This document shows positions 40,770-50,716 of a stretch of 64,000 nt of DNA, in pieces; position 1 is the first letter of the stretch, and each line of letters begins with the position of its first letter. A model generated the notes under the pieces. It was given only the letters and a program-made list of their open reading frames with translations, did not search any database and had not been told where the DNA came from. A program made the translations under genes and the position numbers. Source of the stretch: Autumnicola musiva. Its GTDB lineage: Bacteria; Bacteroidota; Bacteroidia; Flavobacteriales; Flavobacteriaceae. The stretch lies in NCBI RefSeq assembly GCF_031846585.1, contig NZ_JAVRHK010000002.1:124001-188000 (forward strand), in the 5' to 3' direction.

Positions 40770-41537
40770 TTAATTCTTATGGCTCGGCTTAAGCTTGTTC
40801 AGCTTCTTGTTTAGCTGATAAACTTCTTTGCTCAATGCACCTAAAGATTCTTCAAAAAATTGCATCTTTCCCTTAAAAGCCATTTCACGATGAGGAATCA
40901 ATACATTACTCACTTTGCCCATTACCATTAAAAGCTGATCAATATCGCGCTTTTTAATTTCTTTTTTTCGTTCTTCATTGGGATTATCGCTCTCTGTCCA
41001 AAAGTATTCATCATCATCATGTTTATAAATACGCTTGGTTAAAATAGCATCTTTAGTTACCAGAATAACAATAGATCCGTCTAAAACACGCTCCAGTTTA
41101 TGCTGGGTTTGGCAAATAAGAATGTCGCCAGACATAACCGTAGGCTCCATGCTACTTCCTTCATTTTCTATTAAATAACTGTCTTTCGTAGGGTTAAATC
41201 CAGGGACTCTGTAATATTCAAAATCATCCATTACATCCTCCTTATGCATGTTCTTTAGAAATCCGGCATGAGTTCGGGCATTGATCAGGGGAATAAAGCC
41301 ATTTTTGTAATTCATCTCTATTAATTTGTTATTTCCGGATAAAAGAAAGTCGGCTGTCACACTAAATAATTTAGATAACCTCAAAAGGTGCTCTGAGTTA
41401 ATACCATTTTGTGCATTTTCCATAAGTGAGTAGGCAGACTGGGAGACAAAAAGCTTTTGCGCTACAAAAGATTGAGGGAAATCCATCTTAGCACGTAAAT
41501 CTTTTATTCTCCTTGCAATCTCAATCCGGTCCGTCAT
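40770..41537 (-). CDS. XRE-type regulator with an S24 (LexA-like) peptidase domain
   Basis: A 255-residue repressor. Residues 1-65 are an XRE helix-turn-helix (DFPQSFVAQKLFVSQSAYSLMENAQNGINSE, seen as QKLFVSQSAYSLMENA). After a linker comes an S24 fold with ENEGSSMEPTVMSGDILIC, which contains the Ser nucleophile, and KDAILTKRIYKHDDDEYF, which should hold the Lys. It ends in a coiled-coil tail. Such proteins are often phage-type repressors but also occur as general stress regulators in Flavobacteriia. It is the first gene right of the att region, so it may be chromosomal or a relic of the element. Confidence 0.8.
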   Translation of the reverse strand: MTDRIEIARRIKDLRAKMDFPQSFVAQKLFVSQSAYSLMENAQNGINSEHLLRLSKLFSVTADFLLSGNNKLIEMNYKNGFIPLINARTHAGFLKNMHKEDVMDDFEYYRVPGFNPTKDSYLIENEGSSMEPTVMSGDILICQTQHKLERVLDGSIVILVTKDAILTKRIYKHDDDEYFWTESDNPNEERKKEIKKRDIDQLLMVMGKVSNVLIPHREMAFKGKMQFFEESLGALSKEVYQLNKKLNKLKPSHKN

Positions 41538-41672
41538 TTAGGGTTGTTTAAATCATATGAGTAGAAGTTATAAGGTAGGTCTAATTTTACCTGACATAGT
41601 TAAACATGTGTTAAAATGCTAAACTTCATTTTGGAGGTTTTAGATTAGATAGAAGATATTTGCCATTCTCTT

Positions 41673-42815
41673 CTAATTCTCACTGAAGTTTAACCTGGAG
41701 CGTATTTTGCCCGGCCTGTTCTTATTTTTATCCAGGATTATTGTGAAAGTAGTTCCTTCCGCCTTATTACTTTCAAGCTCAACATTTCCACCATGCGCCT
41801 CAGCCACTGTTTTTATTAAAGTTAATCCCATTCCCCAGCTTTTTAATCTTCCTGATTTTTCTTGCTTGCTGGTATTGAGAAATCTAAAAATTCCTTCCTG
41901 CTTATCAAGTGGAATTGGATTTCCCAGGTTGTGAACATTTATTCTTACCTTTTCTGTAGAATCCTTTACATTTATGGTAACAGGTGAATTTCTTCGGCCG
42001 TGCTTAACGGCATTGGAAACGAGATTTTCTAAAATTCTTCTTACTGCCGTTCCGTCAAATACGCCATGGATCTCATGGCTACTAGTATTCAGCTGGATTT
42101 CATTGGAATAAATTTCAGAGGCTTCTGAATATACCCATTCAACATCCTGCATAAGGTTGGTTTCGGTAAAATCCAATGTTATTCCTTCTCCTGCTTTTAC
42201 AGACATGGCATCAAGCAAGCCCTCCATAAGATCAAGGGATTTCTTTAAACTTCTCAGGCTTAGTTTTTGAAGTTTTTTTAGTTTTTCCTCTCCGTCCTCA
42301 TGATTCATCATTTCTGTGGCCAAATAAGCAGCCATCATAGGATTTCGTACATCATGAGCCAGGGTTCCTACCAGTTTATTCCTCATTTCCTGTAGTGAAT
42401 CTGTAAAGGAAGCCGCTGAGCTTAACATTGCTGTTTCCAAAGTGTATTTTAGCAGAATACCTACTTCAGTTGTATATGCATCATGTTTTTGCAGAAAGTG
42501 AGTAAGTGTCCTGTGAAATATTATATATTCCTGGAGTATTCTTTTTACGGTATATTTTGGAGTAGATGCCCGGTGCCGACCATGGGCTATGCTATTGTTA
42601 ATTATTTCCTCATAATTTTCATTCTTTTTTACCTGTTCAAAATCATCATACCTGTTCATGATTTTGGCAACATCTTCCAGTACATGAGGTAATTGATTCC
42701 GTAAGGCAAGTTTGCTGCTAATGGGGGATTCTTCAATTTCTGCATTAACAGCTTCCTCCCAGGAATTCATGATTTCCTGTTGACTTTTATGAATAACACC
42801 TGCGGCCTTTTTCAT
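41673..42815 (-). CDS. Sensor histidine kinase (soluble, RsbRD-like N-terminus)
   Basis: A 380-residue cytoplasmic kinase from ATG 42815 (a TTG at 42827 is the other option). The N-terminal 150 residues look like an RsbRD-type sensory domain of histidine kinases. It is followed by the dimerisation helix with the H-box VGTLAHDVRNPMMAAYLATEMM and the ATP domain with ENLVSNAVKHGRR (N-box), GMGLTLIKTVAEAHGG (G-box) and the closing TFTIIL strand. It has no membrane helix. No response regulator gene is adjacent, so its partner is unknown. Confidence 0.82.
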   Translation of the reverse strand: MKKAAGVIHKSQQEIMNSWEEAVNAEIEESPISSKLALRNQLPHVLEDVAKIMNRYDDFEQVKKNENYEEIINNSIAHGRHRASTPKYTVKRILQEYIIFHRTLTHFLQKHDAYTTEVGILLKYTLETAMLSSAASFTDSLQEMRNKLVGTLAHDVRNPMMAAYLATEMMNHEDGEEKLKKLQKLSLRSLKKSLDLMEGLLDAMSVKAGEGITLDFTETNLMQDVEWVYSEASEIYSNEIQLNTSSHEIHGVFDGTAVRRILENLVSNAVKHGRRNSPVTINVKDSTEKVRINVHNLGNPIPLDKQEGIFRFLNTSKQEKSGRLKSWGMGLTLIKTVAEAHGGNVELESNKAEGTTFTIILDKNKNRPGKIRSRLNFSEN

Positions 42816-43160
42816 TTTTATTAACAAATTTTTGGCTGCAAAAATATTTATTAATATTGAAATTATTATATAGCTGAAGAGTTTATTTATAACATTATAA
42901 TTCGTTTAACCATGCTAAAAATCACATAGATGGTAATATTTACACTTCCAGATTTTGAAAAATTAGTTTGAAGGATTTACTTATAGTTCACAATACTTAA
43001 TTTAAGTTGAAGAGAAAAATTAAAACTATTTTAAGATTTTCAGAAATTTCCTCCAATAGATCAATTTCCTTCGATAAAAACAAAACAGTAATGACTTTTA
43101 AAATTGCTTTAGGAATAAAGAGGATGAAAATGGCTAATTTAGTCCAAGAACAAGAAGGCA
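42816..43160. other. Divergent intergenic region
   Basis: About 345 AT-rich bases between the kinase gene (-) and the DUF4403-like gene (+). It probably holds both promoters, but no clear -7 match is found. The ORF starting at 43007 in this area overlaps the next gene in another frame and has no family signal, so I see nothing else here. Confidence 0.4.
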
Positions 43161-43802
43161 ATGAAAGAAGCAGAAAACATAGTTCCTGGAAATATTATTA
43201 TTCAACTTCCTCTTAAGGTGCAATATGATGTGCTGGAAGATATTCTCAGGGAGAGGGCTATAGGGGAAAAAATTGGTACCATAAATGAAAATGGAGAAAC
43301 CACGAATTATGCTGAAATACTGGATATAAGTTTTGGTGAAAGCCTGAAGGAAGAATTTAATTTTGCAGTAAATCTAAAATTTAGAACCCTTACCACCTTA
43401 TTCAAAAATAAAGTAGGAAGATTAGAAATGGATCTTGCTCTGGAATTTTTAGAAGAAACGCAGGAGATCGGAATCCGGAATTATCATTTGGAAGGAGATA
43501 CCGAGAACTGGCTTATGAACAATTTTATTGAAAAAATGGTAAACAATGTACTTTATGGAAAACTTAAAAAGAAAATGAAATTTGATTTACGCCCGCTCGT
43601 TAAAGAACAGCTGGAAAAAATAAATAAGAAGATTAGTTCCGGAGTGGAGCCACGAAAGGGTATTTTTATTAATGGTGCTCTTGAAGATTTTAGAATAGAA
43701 AGTGTATTTCCCGGCAGCGGATTTCTTCTTGTTCGTGTTGACCTTAAAGCAGAAGCCCTTGTGTCTATTGACGAACTGGATCTTAAGGAATTTTCCTCTT
43801 AG
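43161..43802 (+). CDS. DUF4403-like family protein
   Basis: A 213-residue protein without a signal peptide. The first half has NIIIQLPLKVQYDVLEDILRE and a beta-rich middle (EEFNFAVNLKFRTLTTLFKN). The last third (LKKKMKFDLRPLVKEQLEKINKKI, then FRIESVFPGSGFLLVRVDLKAEALVSI) resembles the C-terminal part of DUF4403 proteins, which have lipid-transfer-like folds. I hold this assignment as tentative. The only upstream in-frame stop is close, so the start at ATG 43161 is well set. Confidence 0.55.
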   Translation: MKEAENIVPGNIIIQLPLKVQYDVLEDILRERAIGEKIGTINENGETTNYAEILDISFGESLKEEFNFAVNLKFRTLTTLFKNKVGRLEMDLALEFLEETQEIGIRNYHLEGDTENWLMNNFIEKMVNNVLYGKLKKKMKFDLRPLVKEQLEKINKKISSGVEPRKGIFINGALEDFRIESVFPGSGFLLVRVDLKAEALVSIDELDLKEFSS

Positions 43803-43894
43803 ATCATTTCAAATGCGGAAACCTCAAAGTATAATATCTGATATCTAAAGCTGAAAATTCTACTTTCTATGTCTTACCTGCCCTACGGTATTGC

Positions 43895-46312
43895 TCACCG
43901 TCTGGCGTCTACTTGAGAGATCAGGTGAAGTAAATCAAATTTTTTAGGGATCTTAAGCGTGGAATAATCTGGGTCATATTCCAGCTCGGTTAAGTTCACT
44001 TCTTCATTGTCTATAAAGGCCTGAACTATTTTAAAAGGTAAACCGTGAAATCTTAGCTGCAGGTGCTCATAAGTAGTGAGGTATTTTCCGTCTTTGTGCT
44101 GTTGGATAATAACTTCATTGGACCTACCTCTAAATTTAAAAGTTTTCAGGCTATATCTGCCTTTTTTGTGATCGTATCCGTCATGGGCATCTTCATATAG
44201 CACTGAAGTCTCGGTCCCTGTTTTAAAATAAATATCCAGATATAATTCTTTCAGCTCAATTTCATCCACATATTGCTGTACAGGAAATTTTGGGATAATA
44301 GCACCTTCTTTTACAAAAATGGGGGATTTTTCCAGGGGAGCATCCACCCACCATTCCTTACCGCCTGGCATAACCTCATCGTTCCAGAAATTATACCAGC
44401 GGCCTTTTGGAAAATATACCCGCCTACCTAAAGCATTTGCATCCTGAACAGGACATGCCAGAATTTGATTTCCAAAGATAAACTCATCAGAGCGGTAATG
44501 TGTTTGTACATCTTCCTGGTCAAAGTAGACCAATGGTTTCAAAATGGGAATTCCTTCCTCTACATATTGATAAAATGCTGTATAAAGGTAGGGCAAAAGC
44601 TGGTATCTCAATTTTACAAATTCCCGGGTAATATTTAAAACTTCCTCTCCAAAAGACCATGGTTCCTGGTTTCCATGATCTCCTGAAGAATGCACACGGC
44701 AGAAGGGATGAAAAATTCCCAACTGGATCCAACGGGTAAACAACTCTCCTGAAGGTTGTTCAGCAAAACCACCAATATCGCTACCGGTAAAGCTCATGCC
44801 GCTAATGCACAGGCGCTGTACCTGCGTATTTGCGAGCCACAAATGTTCCCAGGTAGCTACATTATCTCCTGTCCAGGTAGATGTATATCGCTGTCCGCCG
44901 GCATAATTGGCCCGCGTCATTATAAAAGGTCGTTTTGGGAAAGCATATTTTCGTACCCCATCATAGGTTGCTCTGGCCATTTGCATCCCGTAAACATTAT
45001 GGGCTTTTCTATGGCTGCAGGCATTTCCATCGTAATCGTGCCGCACATCCATGGGAAAAGTTCTTCCCGGTACTTCCATAACTGCCGGCTCATTCATATC
45101 GTTCCATATACCTTTTATCCCCATTTCGCCCACCAGTTCCTTAAATAAATCTGCCCACCATGCCCGTACTTCCGGATTTGTAAATTCGGGGAAATAGCAT
45201 TGCCCGGGCCATACCTTTCCCCGCATATAAGGGCCATCGGCACGTTTGCAGAAATAGTCGTTATCCAGGGCTTCCCTATAAACCCCGTAATCTGTATCTA
45301 TCCTGATGCCCGGGTCTATTATAGCCACTGTTTTAAAACCGTTTGCTTCCAGTGCCCGGATCATTTCCTTCGGATTTGGAAAATGCTCCCTGTTCCAGGT
45401 AAAGCATCTAAATTCATCCATATAATCTATGTCTAGATAAATAGCATCACAGGGAAAGCCAAGTTTTCTAAAAGTTCCAGTGATTTCTTTTACCCTTTCT
45501 TCCGGAAAATAACTCCATTTGCTTTGATGGTAACCAAGTGCCCACATTGGGGGCATATCCGGGGTGCCGGTAAGATGGGTGTAGGAGGAAACCACATCGG
45601 CTATCTGGGGTCCATAGATAAAATAATAATTCATTTCTCCACCTTCAGCCCAGAATTTTACTTCATTCCTTTTTTCATTACAAAAGTCAAAATGTGTGCG
45701 AAAACTGTTGTCAAAAAAAATTCCGTAGGCAGTATTATTGTGAAGGCCTACATAAAAAGGAACCGCCTTATATAATTCGTCCAGATCTTTAGTGTATGCA
45801 AATTGATCAGTATTCCACAAACTGAGTTTTCGCCCTTTTAAATTGAAACTGGTGGGTTTGTCACCAAGCCCGTAAAAATTCTCGCCGTCTATGGAGTTTT
45901 TAGACATTTTCACGTAATTTCCGCCAAATTCGAAATTTTCTTCCCAGTGGAAACCAGCTTCATCATCAAGAATTAATTTATTCTGAAGGTCATAAATGCC
46001 AATTTTTAAATCTGCAGTAGAGATCCTGCACTTGATCTTGCTGGTGATAATAGTAATATGTGAAGTATTCTCCTGAATTTCAAATTTGTTGAAACCATGT
46101 ATGGTTTCTTTATCTATGGCGTAGGAGAAATCATTTTCAAAAATCCCGTCGGTTCCGTACCTGAAGCGCAGGATGCTGTCTCTTAGCACATCAATTTTAA
46201 GAAGTACATTATTTTTAGTAGTAAAGGTGACTGAATTGCCATCAAACCTAAAGGTTTCTATGTGGCCGGGGAAAAAATTTCCTTTGGTTTCCGGTTCGGT
46301 ACTTGTGATCAT
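43895..46312 (-). CDS. Glycoside hydrolase family 31 alpha-glucosidase
   Basis: An 805-residue enzyme of GH31, which releases alpha-linked glucose (or xylose) from the ends of saccharides. The N-terminal beta domain spans about 1-220, then the (beta/alpha)8 barrel with DAIYLDIDYMDEFRCFTWN, the nucleophile Asp in GIWNDMNEPAV and the acid/base Asp in TWTGDNVATWEHLW. Arg/His of FHPFCRVHSSGDHG complete the site, and beta-sandwich domains end the protein (WYNFWNDEVMPGG). No signal peptide, so it may act on imported oligosaccharides. The gene stands alone on -. Confidence 0.92.
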   Translation of the reverse strand: MITSTEPETKGNFFPGHIETFRFDGNSVTFTTKNNVLLKIDVLRDSILRFRYGTDGIFENDFSYAIDKETIHGFNKFEIQENTSHITIITSKIKCRISTADLKIGIYDLQNKLILDDEAGFHWEENFEFGGNYVKMSKNSIDGENFYGLGDKPTSFNLKGRKLSLWNTDQFAYTKDLDELYKAVPFYVGLHNNTAYGIFFDNSFRTHFDFCNEKRNEVKFWAEGGEMNYYFIYGPQIADVVSSYTHLTGTPDMPPMWALGYHQSKWSYFPEERVKEITGTFRKLGFPCDAIYLDIDYMDEFRCFTWNREHFPNPKEMIRALEANGFKTVAIIDPGIRIDTDYGVYREALDNDYFCKRADGPYMRGKVWPGQCYFPEFTNPEVRAWWADLFKELVGEMGIKGIWNDMNEPAVMEVPGRTFPMDVRHDYDGNACSHRKAHNVYGMQMARATYDGVRKYAFPKRPFIMTRANYAGGQRYTSTWTGDNVATWEHLWLANTQVQRLCISGMSFTGSDIGGFAEQPSGELFTRWIQLGIFHPFCRVHSSGDHGNQEPWSFGEEVLNITREFVKLRYQLLPYLYTAFYQYVEEGIPILKPLVYFDQEDVQTHYRSDEFIFGNQILACPVQDANALGRRVYFPKGRWYNFWNDEVMPGGKEWWVDAPLEKSPIFVKEGAIIPKFPVQQYVDEIELKELYLDIYFKTGTETSVLYEDAHDGYDHKKGRYSLKTFKFRGRSNEVIIQQHKDGKYLTTYEHLQLRFHGLPFKIVQAFIDNEEVNLTELEYDPDYSTLKIPKKFDLLHLISQVDARR

Positions 46313-46596
46313 AAAATGAAATATTAGGTACTAAATCATTGAATTAGTTGCCGTGGACTCTAATTCTTCCAAATGAAGTTAAGCGTCAAAGATAATGTTT
46401 GAATGCATATGATTTACAGCAGACTATAATATTAGCTGATTGTTGATGATGTTTAAATTTATTAGAGGTTTGTGCTTTTTACTGTTGCACATCTTCTTCT
46501 GATGTTCTTTGGCTATATAATTTTTAGGTGGAGATATATTTTGTGGAGACATAAATTTCCAATTTTCATGTATTTTTTATTCTTCTGAAGGTAGCA

Positions 46597-46604
46597 TATT
46601 TTTG
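46597..46604 (+). promoter_or_regulatory. TATTTTTG promoter element immediately before the methyltransferase start
   Basis: TATTTTTG (46597-46604) fits the TAnnTTTG -7 consensus and ends only four bases before ATG 46609, so the transcript probably starts at or next to the start codon and could be leaderless. No TTG-type -33 element stands out. Confidence 0.4.
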
Positions 46605-46608
46605 CAGT

Positions 46609-47061
46609 ATGAAAACAGATAATCTTGAGCAGGGATTTTTTGGGATTGGTATTCAGAATGGAAAAACTCCTGAAAATTTGGGAGTTTTATGGCGATCTGC
46701 CCAAAACATGGGTGCAAGCTTCATCTTTACCATTGGCAACCGCTATGCAAAACAAGCCTGTGATACCCATAAAGCTGTGGGTGCAATGCCTTATTTTCAT
46801 TATAAAACCTTTGAAGATTTTTACGCTCACCTTCCCAAAGCTGCGATGCTGGTAGGCGTAGAACTTAATGAAGAAGCTGAGCCTCTTGAAAAATTTATCC
46901 ATCCGCGCCGTTGCGTGTACTTGCTGGGTGCTGAAGACCACGGATTATCAAAAAAGGCTATTCAGAAAGCACATTATCTGGTAAAATTCAAATCTACCCT
47001 TAGCCTTAATGTATCTGTAGCCGGAAGTATTATTATGTATGACAGAGGCGTGAAAATGTAA
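46609..47061 (+). CDS. TrmH/SpoU-family RNA methyltransferase
   Basis: A 150-residue knotted methyltransferase. It carries all three SpoU motifs: NLGVLWRSAQNMGASFIF (motif 1), YLLGAEDHGLS (motif 2) and SLNVSVAGSIIMYDRG (motif 3), which form the deep trefoil knot and the S-adenosylmethionine pocket. Length and motif 1 resemble TrmL, which methylates the wobble ribose of leucine tRNAs, but specificity cannot be told from sequence. It lies between a GH31 gene and an M1 peptidase gene. Confidence 0.88.
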   Translation: MKTDNLEQGFFGIGIQNGKTPENLGVLWRSAQNMGASFIFTIGNRYAKQACDTHKAVGAMPYFHYKTFEDFYAHLPKAAMLVGVELNEEAEPLEKFIHPRRCVYLLGAEDHGLSKKAIQKAHYLVKFKSTLSLNVSVAGSIIMYDRGVKM

Positions 47062-47133
47062 TTCCTGTCGTTGCTCCTGCTTTTTTTCTCTTCTATTCCG
47101 TAATTTAGCCGGACTTAAACTAAAATTTTTATA

Positions 47134-49080
47134 ATGAAGCTATTTTCACGAACTGCCGTGGTACTAATGCTAATATGTACTTTTGGCTACAGCAGCTATG
47201 GACAGGAAGTTAAAGAAAACAACCAGTCCAATTTCGACGAATTTATGGACCGCAGCGGCAACCGATTCCGTTCTGCTTCCGGAGAACCGGGAGAAAAATA
47301 TTGGCAAAATGAAACCGATTATGAGATTAAAGTCACTCTGGATGATGAAACTCACAATATTTCGGGAAATGTGGTATTAACGTATACCAATAACAGTCCG
47401 CAAGACCTGGATTTCATCTGGATGCACCTTGAACAGAACAGGTTTACTCCAGATTCCCGTGGAACCCTAACTACTCCAATTAGTGGAAATCGCTACAATG
47501 GAGATGTGGATGGAGGATACAAAATCAGCAATTTGGAAGCAAAGGTAAAACGCAGCACTTCTTCCCATTATATAGTTAATGATACCCGCATGCAGGTGTT
47601 TTTTGAGAAACCAATACGCGCAAATGGTGGAACGGCTACAATTTCAATGGATTTTGAATATAACATTCCTGTAAAAGGAATGGACCGCATGGGACGTCTG
47701 GATGTGAAAGATGGAACAATTTACGCCATGGCTCAATGGTACCCTCGTGCTGCGGTTTATGATGATGTTGATGGCTGGAACATTGAACCCTATTTGGGAG
47801 CGGGAGAATTTTACCTGGACTACGGCAATTATGACTATGAGATAACTGCTCCTTACGATCATATTGTAGTGGGATCGGGAGAATTGCAGAATCCGCGGCA
47901 GGTGCTTTCTTCAACTATGCGGGACAGGATGGAAAGGGCTTCCAAAAGTGATTCTACTGTCTTTATTGTTAAACCGAATGAAGTTAATGATTTGTCAATA
48001 AGGGCCAAAAAAGAAGGGATGCTTACCTGGCACTTTAAAATGGAAAATACACGGGATATTGCCTTCGCCTCTTCAAAAGCATTTATCTGGGATGCTGCCA
48101 AAATTAATCTTCCCGGTGGAAATACGGCCATGGCTCAATCTGTTTATCCGGAAGAGAGTGCAGGCAATGATGCCTGGGGGCGTTCAACCGAATATACCAA
48201 GGCGTCAATAGAGCATTATTCCAATATGTGGTATGAATATCCTTATCCTGTGGCGGTAAACGTGGCCGCGGCCGTAGGCGGAATGGAATATCCAGGCGTA
48301 AGTTTCTGCGGATGGCAGGCTGAGGGCGAATCTTTATGGGGCGTAACCGATCACGAATTTGGCCATAACTGGTTCCCGATGATTGTTGGCAGTAATGAAA
48401 GGAGGTATGCCTGGATGGATGAAGGTTTTAACACCTTTATCAACCATTACAGTACAAAAAACTTCAATAACGGTGAGTATGCTTCAAGCCTTGATCAAAC
48501 GAGACGAATGGTTGGATGGTTTACCAGTTCCACCCGCGAAGGGATAAATACATACCCAGATGCTACCAACTTGAAAAATCTTGGAATGACGGCATATTAC
48601 AAACCAGCCATAGGATTACTGTTACTTCGGGAATATATTCTGGGCCATGAGCGTTTTGATAATGCTTTCCGGTCTTATATTGAAACCTGGGCCTATAAAC
48701 ATCCGCAACCGGCAGATTTCTTTAATCATATGGAAAATGTAGCCGGAGAAAACCTGTCGTGGTTTTGGAAAGGCTGGTTTTACGGAACCGGGAATATTGA
48801 CATTGCCCTGGAAGATGTACAGGAAGAGGATGGGAATTACATCATTGAACTTTCCAATAAAGGAGACATACCAATGCCGGTGGAATTGAAGCTGACTTTT
48901 GAAAACGGCAGCACTGAAAATTTAAGATTGCCGGTTGAGATCTGGCAGCGTGGCGATACCTGGAGCCATCTTTTAGAAACAGAAAAAACTTTAAATAAAG
49001 TGGAGCTGGATCCTGATAAAATTATCCCGGATATTAATTTCTCAAATGATGTGTGGCCAAAGAATATTTACAATAATTAA
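47134..49080 (+). CDS. M1-family metallopeptidase (exported)
   Basis: A 648-residue peptidase with a signal peptide (cleavage likely after SYGQ, residue about 24). It has the M1 zinc site HEFGHNWF (His407, Glu408, His411) and the third ligand Glu in WMDEGFNTFI (near residue 431). The exopeptidase motif appears as VGGMEYPG, in place of the usual GAMEN, as in many Bacteroidota M1 members. It likely removes residues from peptide N-termini in the periplasm. The gene ends 204 bases before a convergent gene. Confidence 0.92.
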   Translation: MKLFSRTAVVLMLICTFGYSSYGQEVKENNQSNFDEFMDRSGNRFRSASGEPGEKYWQNETDYEIKVTLDDETHNISGNVVLTYTNNSPQDLDFIWMHLEQNRFTPDSRGTLTTPISGNRYNGDVDGGYKISNLEAKVKRSTSSHYIVNDTRMQVFFEKPIRANGGTATISMDFEYNIPVKGMDRMGRLDVKDGTIYAMAQWYPRAAVYDDVDGWNIEPYLGAGEFYLDYGNYDYEITAPYDHIVVGSGELQNPRQVLSSTMRDRMERASKSDSTVFIVKPNEVNDLSIRAKKEGMLTWHFKMENTRDIAFASSKAFIWDAAKINLPGGNTAMAQSVYPEESAGNDAWGRSTEYTKASIEHYSNMWYEYPYPVAVNVAAAVGGMEYPGVSFCGWQAEGESLWGVTDHEFGHNWFPMIVGSNERRYAWMDEGFNTFINHYSTKNFNNGEYASSLDQTRRMVGWFTSSTREGINTYPDATNLKNLGMTAYYKPAIGLLLLREYILGHERFDNAFRSYIETWAYKHPQPADFFNHMENVAGENLSWFWKGWFYGTGNIDIALEDVQEEDGNYIIELSNKGDIPMPVELKLTFENGSTENLRLPVEIWQRGDTWSHLLETEKTLNKVELDPDKIIPDINFSNDVWPKNIYNN

Positions 49081-49120
49081 TTTTTGTTTGTCCGTAAAGT
49101 ATCCTAAACTGAAAAATGAT

Positions 49121-49200
49121 GTCATTCTGAACTTGTTTCAGAATCTCATTTCAATGCGAATCACTGCATTATTGAGACCCTGAAATAAATTCAGGGTGAC
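49121..49200. repeat. REP-like palindrome in the convergent gap
   Basis: Arms 49121-49148 (GTCATTCTGAACTTGTTTCA...) and 49173-49200 (TGAGACCCTGAAATAAATTC...) match in 22 of 28 positions when folded. All six differences are transitions that keep G-U pairs. Each arm also has a small inner hairpin (CTGAAATAAATTCAG). The type is common in flavobacterial genomes, outside genes. It may also help stop transcription from both directions. Confidence 0.7.
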
Positions 49201-49257
49201 GAAAGAAATTATAGGAGAGAAAAAGGATATACATGTTTATTTTGATTAAAAACTAAA

Positions 49258-49285
49258 AACCGGCAAATTAAAGCCGGTTTTTTTA
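49258..49285. terminator. Bidirectional terminator
   Basis: AACCGGC (49258-49264) and GCCGGTT (49273-49279) pair around AAATTAAA. A T-run follows on + and a T-run of similar length exists on -. It lies between the convergent M1 peptidase and conserved unknown protein genes. Confidence 0.8.
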
Positions 49286-50716
49286 TTCCTTTTTCCTGAA
49301 CATATTGTATTCTTTAATAAGCCTGGCAGTATCTTCAGCTACGGCATTTTCCCATCCTGGCTGGCCTTCTCTTATCATTTCAAATACTTTCCTGGAATTA
49401 ATCTCGAGAATGTGAGGATCGTAACCTTCTATGTCAACCACCCGGCCGTTATCCTTAAAAAAGCGATAAAGTTCTTTCATCCGTGGTTCAACTTCAAGGT
49501 TTTCACTGGTAATTATTTCTCCGGTTTTGGCGTTTTTCTGAGGCTGTAGATAAATCTTAAGGCTTTTAAAGAATAATTTGCCAAATGCTTCCAGAATTCC
49601 ACCGCTTAAATGGTTATAATATTCCTCTTTAAAAACTTCAATAAAAGTACTAACGCCCATAGTTAGTCCCATACGCTCCCGGGTAAACGAGGAAAAATAC
49701 TCCACCACCTTGTAATATTCCTGAAAATTGGAAATCATTACCGTCTGTCCCAGGGAGCAGAGTAAATCTGCACGATCCAGGAAATCTTTTTCATCTATTT
49801 CGCCCTCATTTTTAAGGTTGAAAAGGGTGATCTCAAAAATTGCCAGAATCCGCTCTTCATCTACTTTATTTTCTTTTTTGAATAGTTCCAGGGATTGCTC
49901 AAACATGTTGAGGTTTACCTTTGTAACAGGCCTGAAACTTCCCCTAAGTGTAAGGATATTCTTTTTATAGAGTAAATCTGCCGGCAGTACATTGTTGCCA
50001 TCCGGGGCAAACATTACAGCATCCGTTTTTCCGGTTTTTACCAGATGAAGGCTCATAAGGCGATTATCCACATCTTTAAAAGCAGGTCCCGTAAAATTGA
50101 TCATATCGATTTCAATTTTATGGGAGTTCAGGTGGTCATACAACCGGTTAACCAGGTGCACGGGGTCATCATGAAAATAATATGCCCCATAAATAAGATT
50201 TACCCCTAATATACCAAGGCTTATCTGTTGTTTGGCTGCATTATTTTCATGAAGCTGTACATGGATTATAATTTCACTATAATCCTCTTTTGGTTTGGTC
50301 TGGAATCTGATACCTAACCAACCGTGGCCTTTATATTTTTTGGCGAAATCTATGGTTGCCACGGTATTGGCATAGCTAAAAAAGAGTTTGTTCGGATGGC
50401 GATTACGGGTAATACGTTGCTCTATTAATCCCGTTTCATAAGCAAGCATGTTTTTTAATCTTGCTTCAGTAACATACCTTTTATTCTCTCCAATCCCGTA
50501 AATGGCATCGCTAAAATCTTTATCATAGGCACTTAGGGTTTTTGCAATGGTGCCGGAAGGATTTTTGGCCCGGAAGAAGTTCCTTACTGTTTCCTGGCCT
50601 GCACCAATTTCAGCAAAAGTGCCATATATATTTTCATTAAGATTTAATCTTAAGGCTTTATTTTCAACAGAAACGGTATCCCTGAATTCTCTTTCTTTAT
50701 CAACGTCTACAGCCAT
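49283..50716 (-). CDS. Conserved protein of unknown function
   Basis: A 477-residue soluble protein with no signal peptide or membrane helix. I recognise the opening as a pattern conserved across Bacteroidota and cyanobacteria (LNLNENIYGTFAEIGAGQE, RNFFRAKNPSGTIAKTLSAYD, DAIYGIGENKRYVTEARL) but the family has no assigned role. Names such as TonB-box or nicotinate-related in databases rest on weak evidence. Multiple charged, conserved stretches (GWLGIRFQTKPKEDYSEI; DGNNVLPADLLYKKNILTLRGSFRPV, here in short) suggest an enzyme with a nucleotide or RNA substrate, but that is a guess. Confidence 0.78.
   Translation of the reverse strand: MAVDVDKEREFRDTVSVENKALRLNLNENIYGTFAEIGAGQETVRNFFRAKNPSGTIAKTLSAYDKDFSDAIYGIGENKRYVTEARLKNMLAYETGLIEQRITRNRHPNKLFFSYANTVATIDFAKKYKGHGWLGIRFQTKPKEDYSEIIIHVQLHENNAAKQQISLGILGVNLIYGAYYFHDDPVHLVNRLYDHLNSHKIEIDMINFTGPAFKDVDNRLMSLHLVKTGKTDAVMFAPDGNNVLPADLLYKKNILTLRGSFRPVTKVNLNMFEQSLELFKKENKVDEERILAIFEITLFNLKNEGEIDEKDFLDRADLLCSLGQTVMISNFQEYYKVVEYFSSFTRERMGLTMGVSTFIEVFKEEYYNHLSGGILEAFGKLFFKSLKIYLQPQKNAKTGEIITSENLEVEPRMKELYRFFKDNGRVVDIEGYDPHILEINSRKVFEMIREGQPGWENAVAEDTARLIKEYNMFRKKE

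Noticed and set aside
43007..43216. 69-residue frame before the DUF4403-like gene
   Set aside because: Overlaps the start of that gene in another frame and shows no family or signal.
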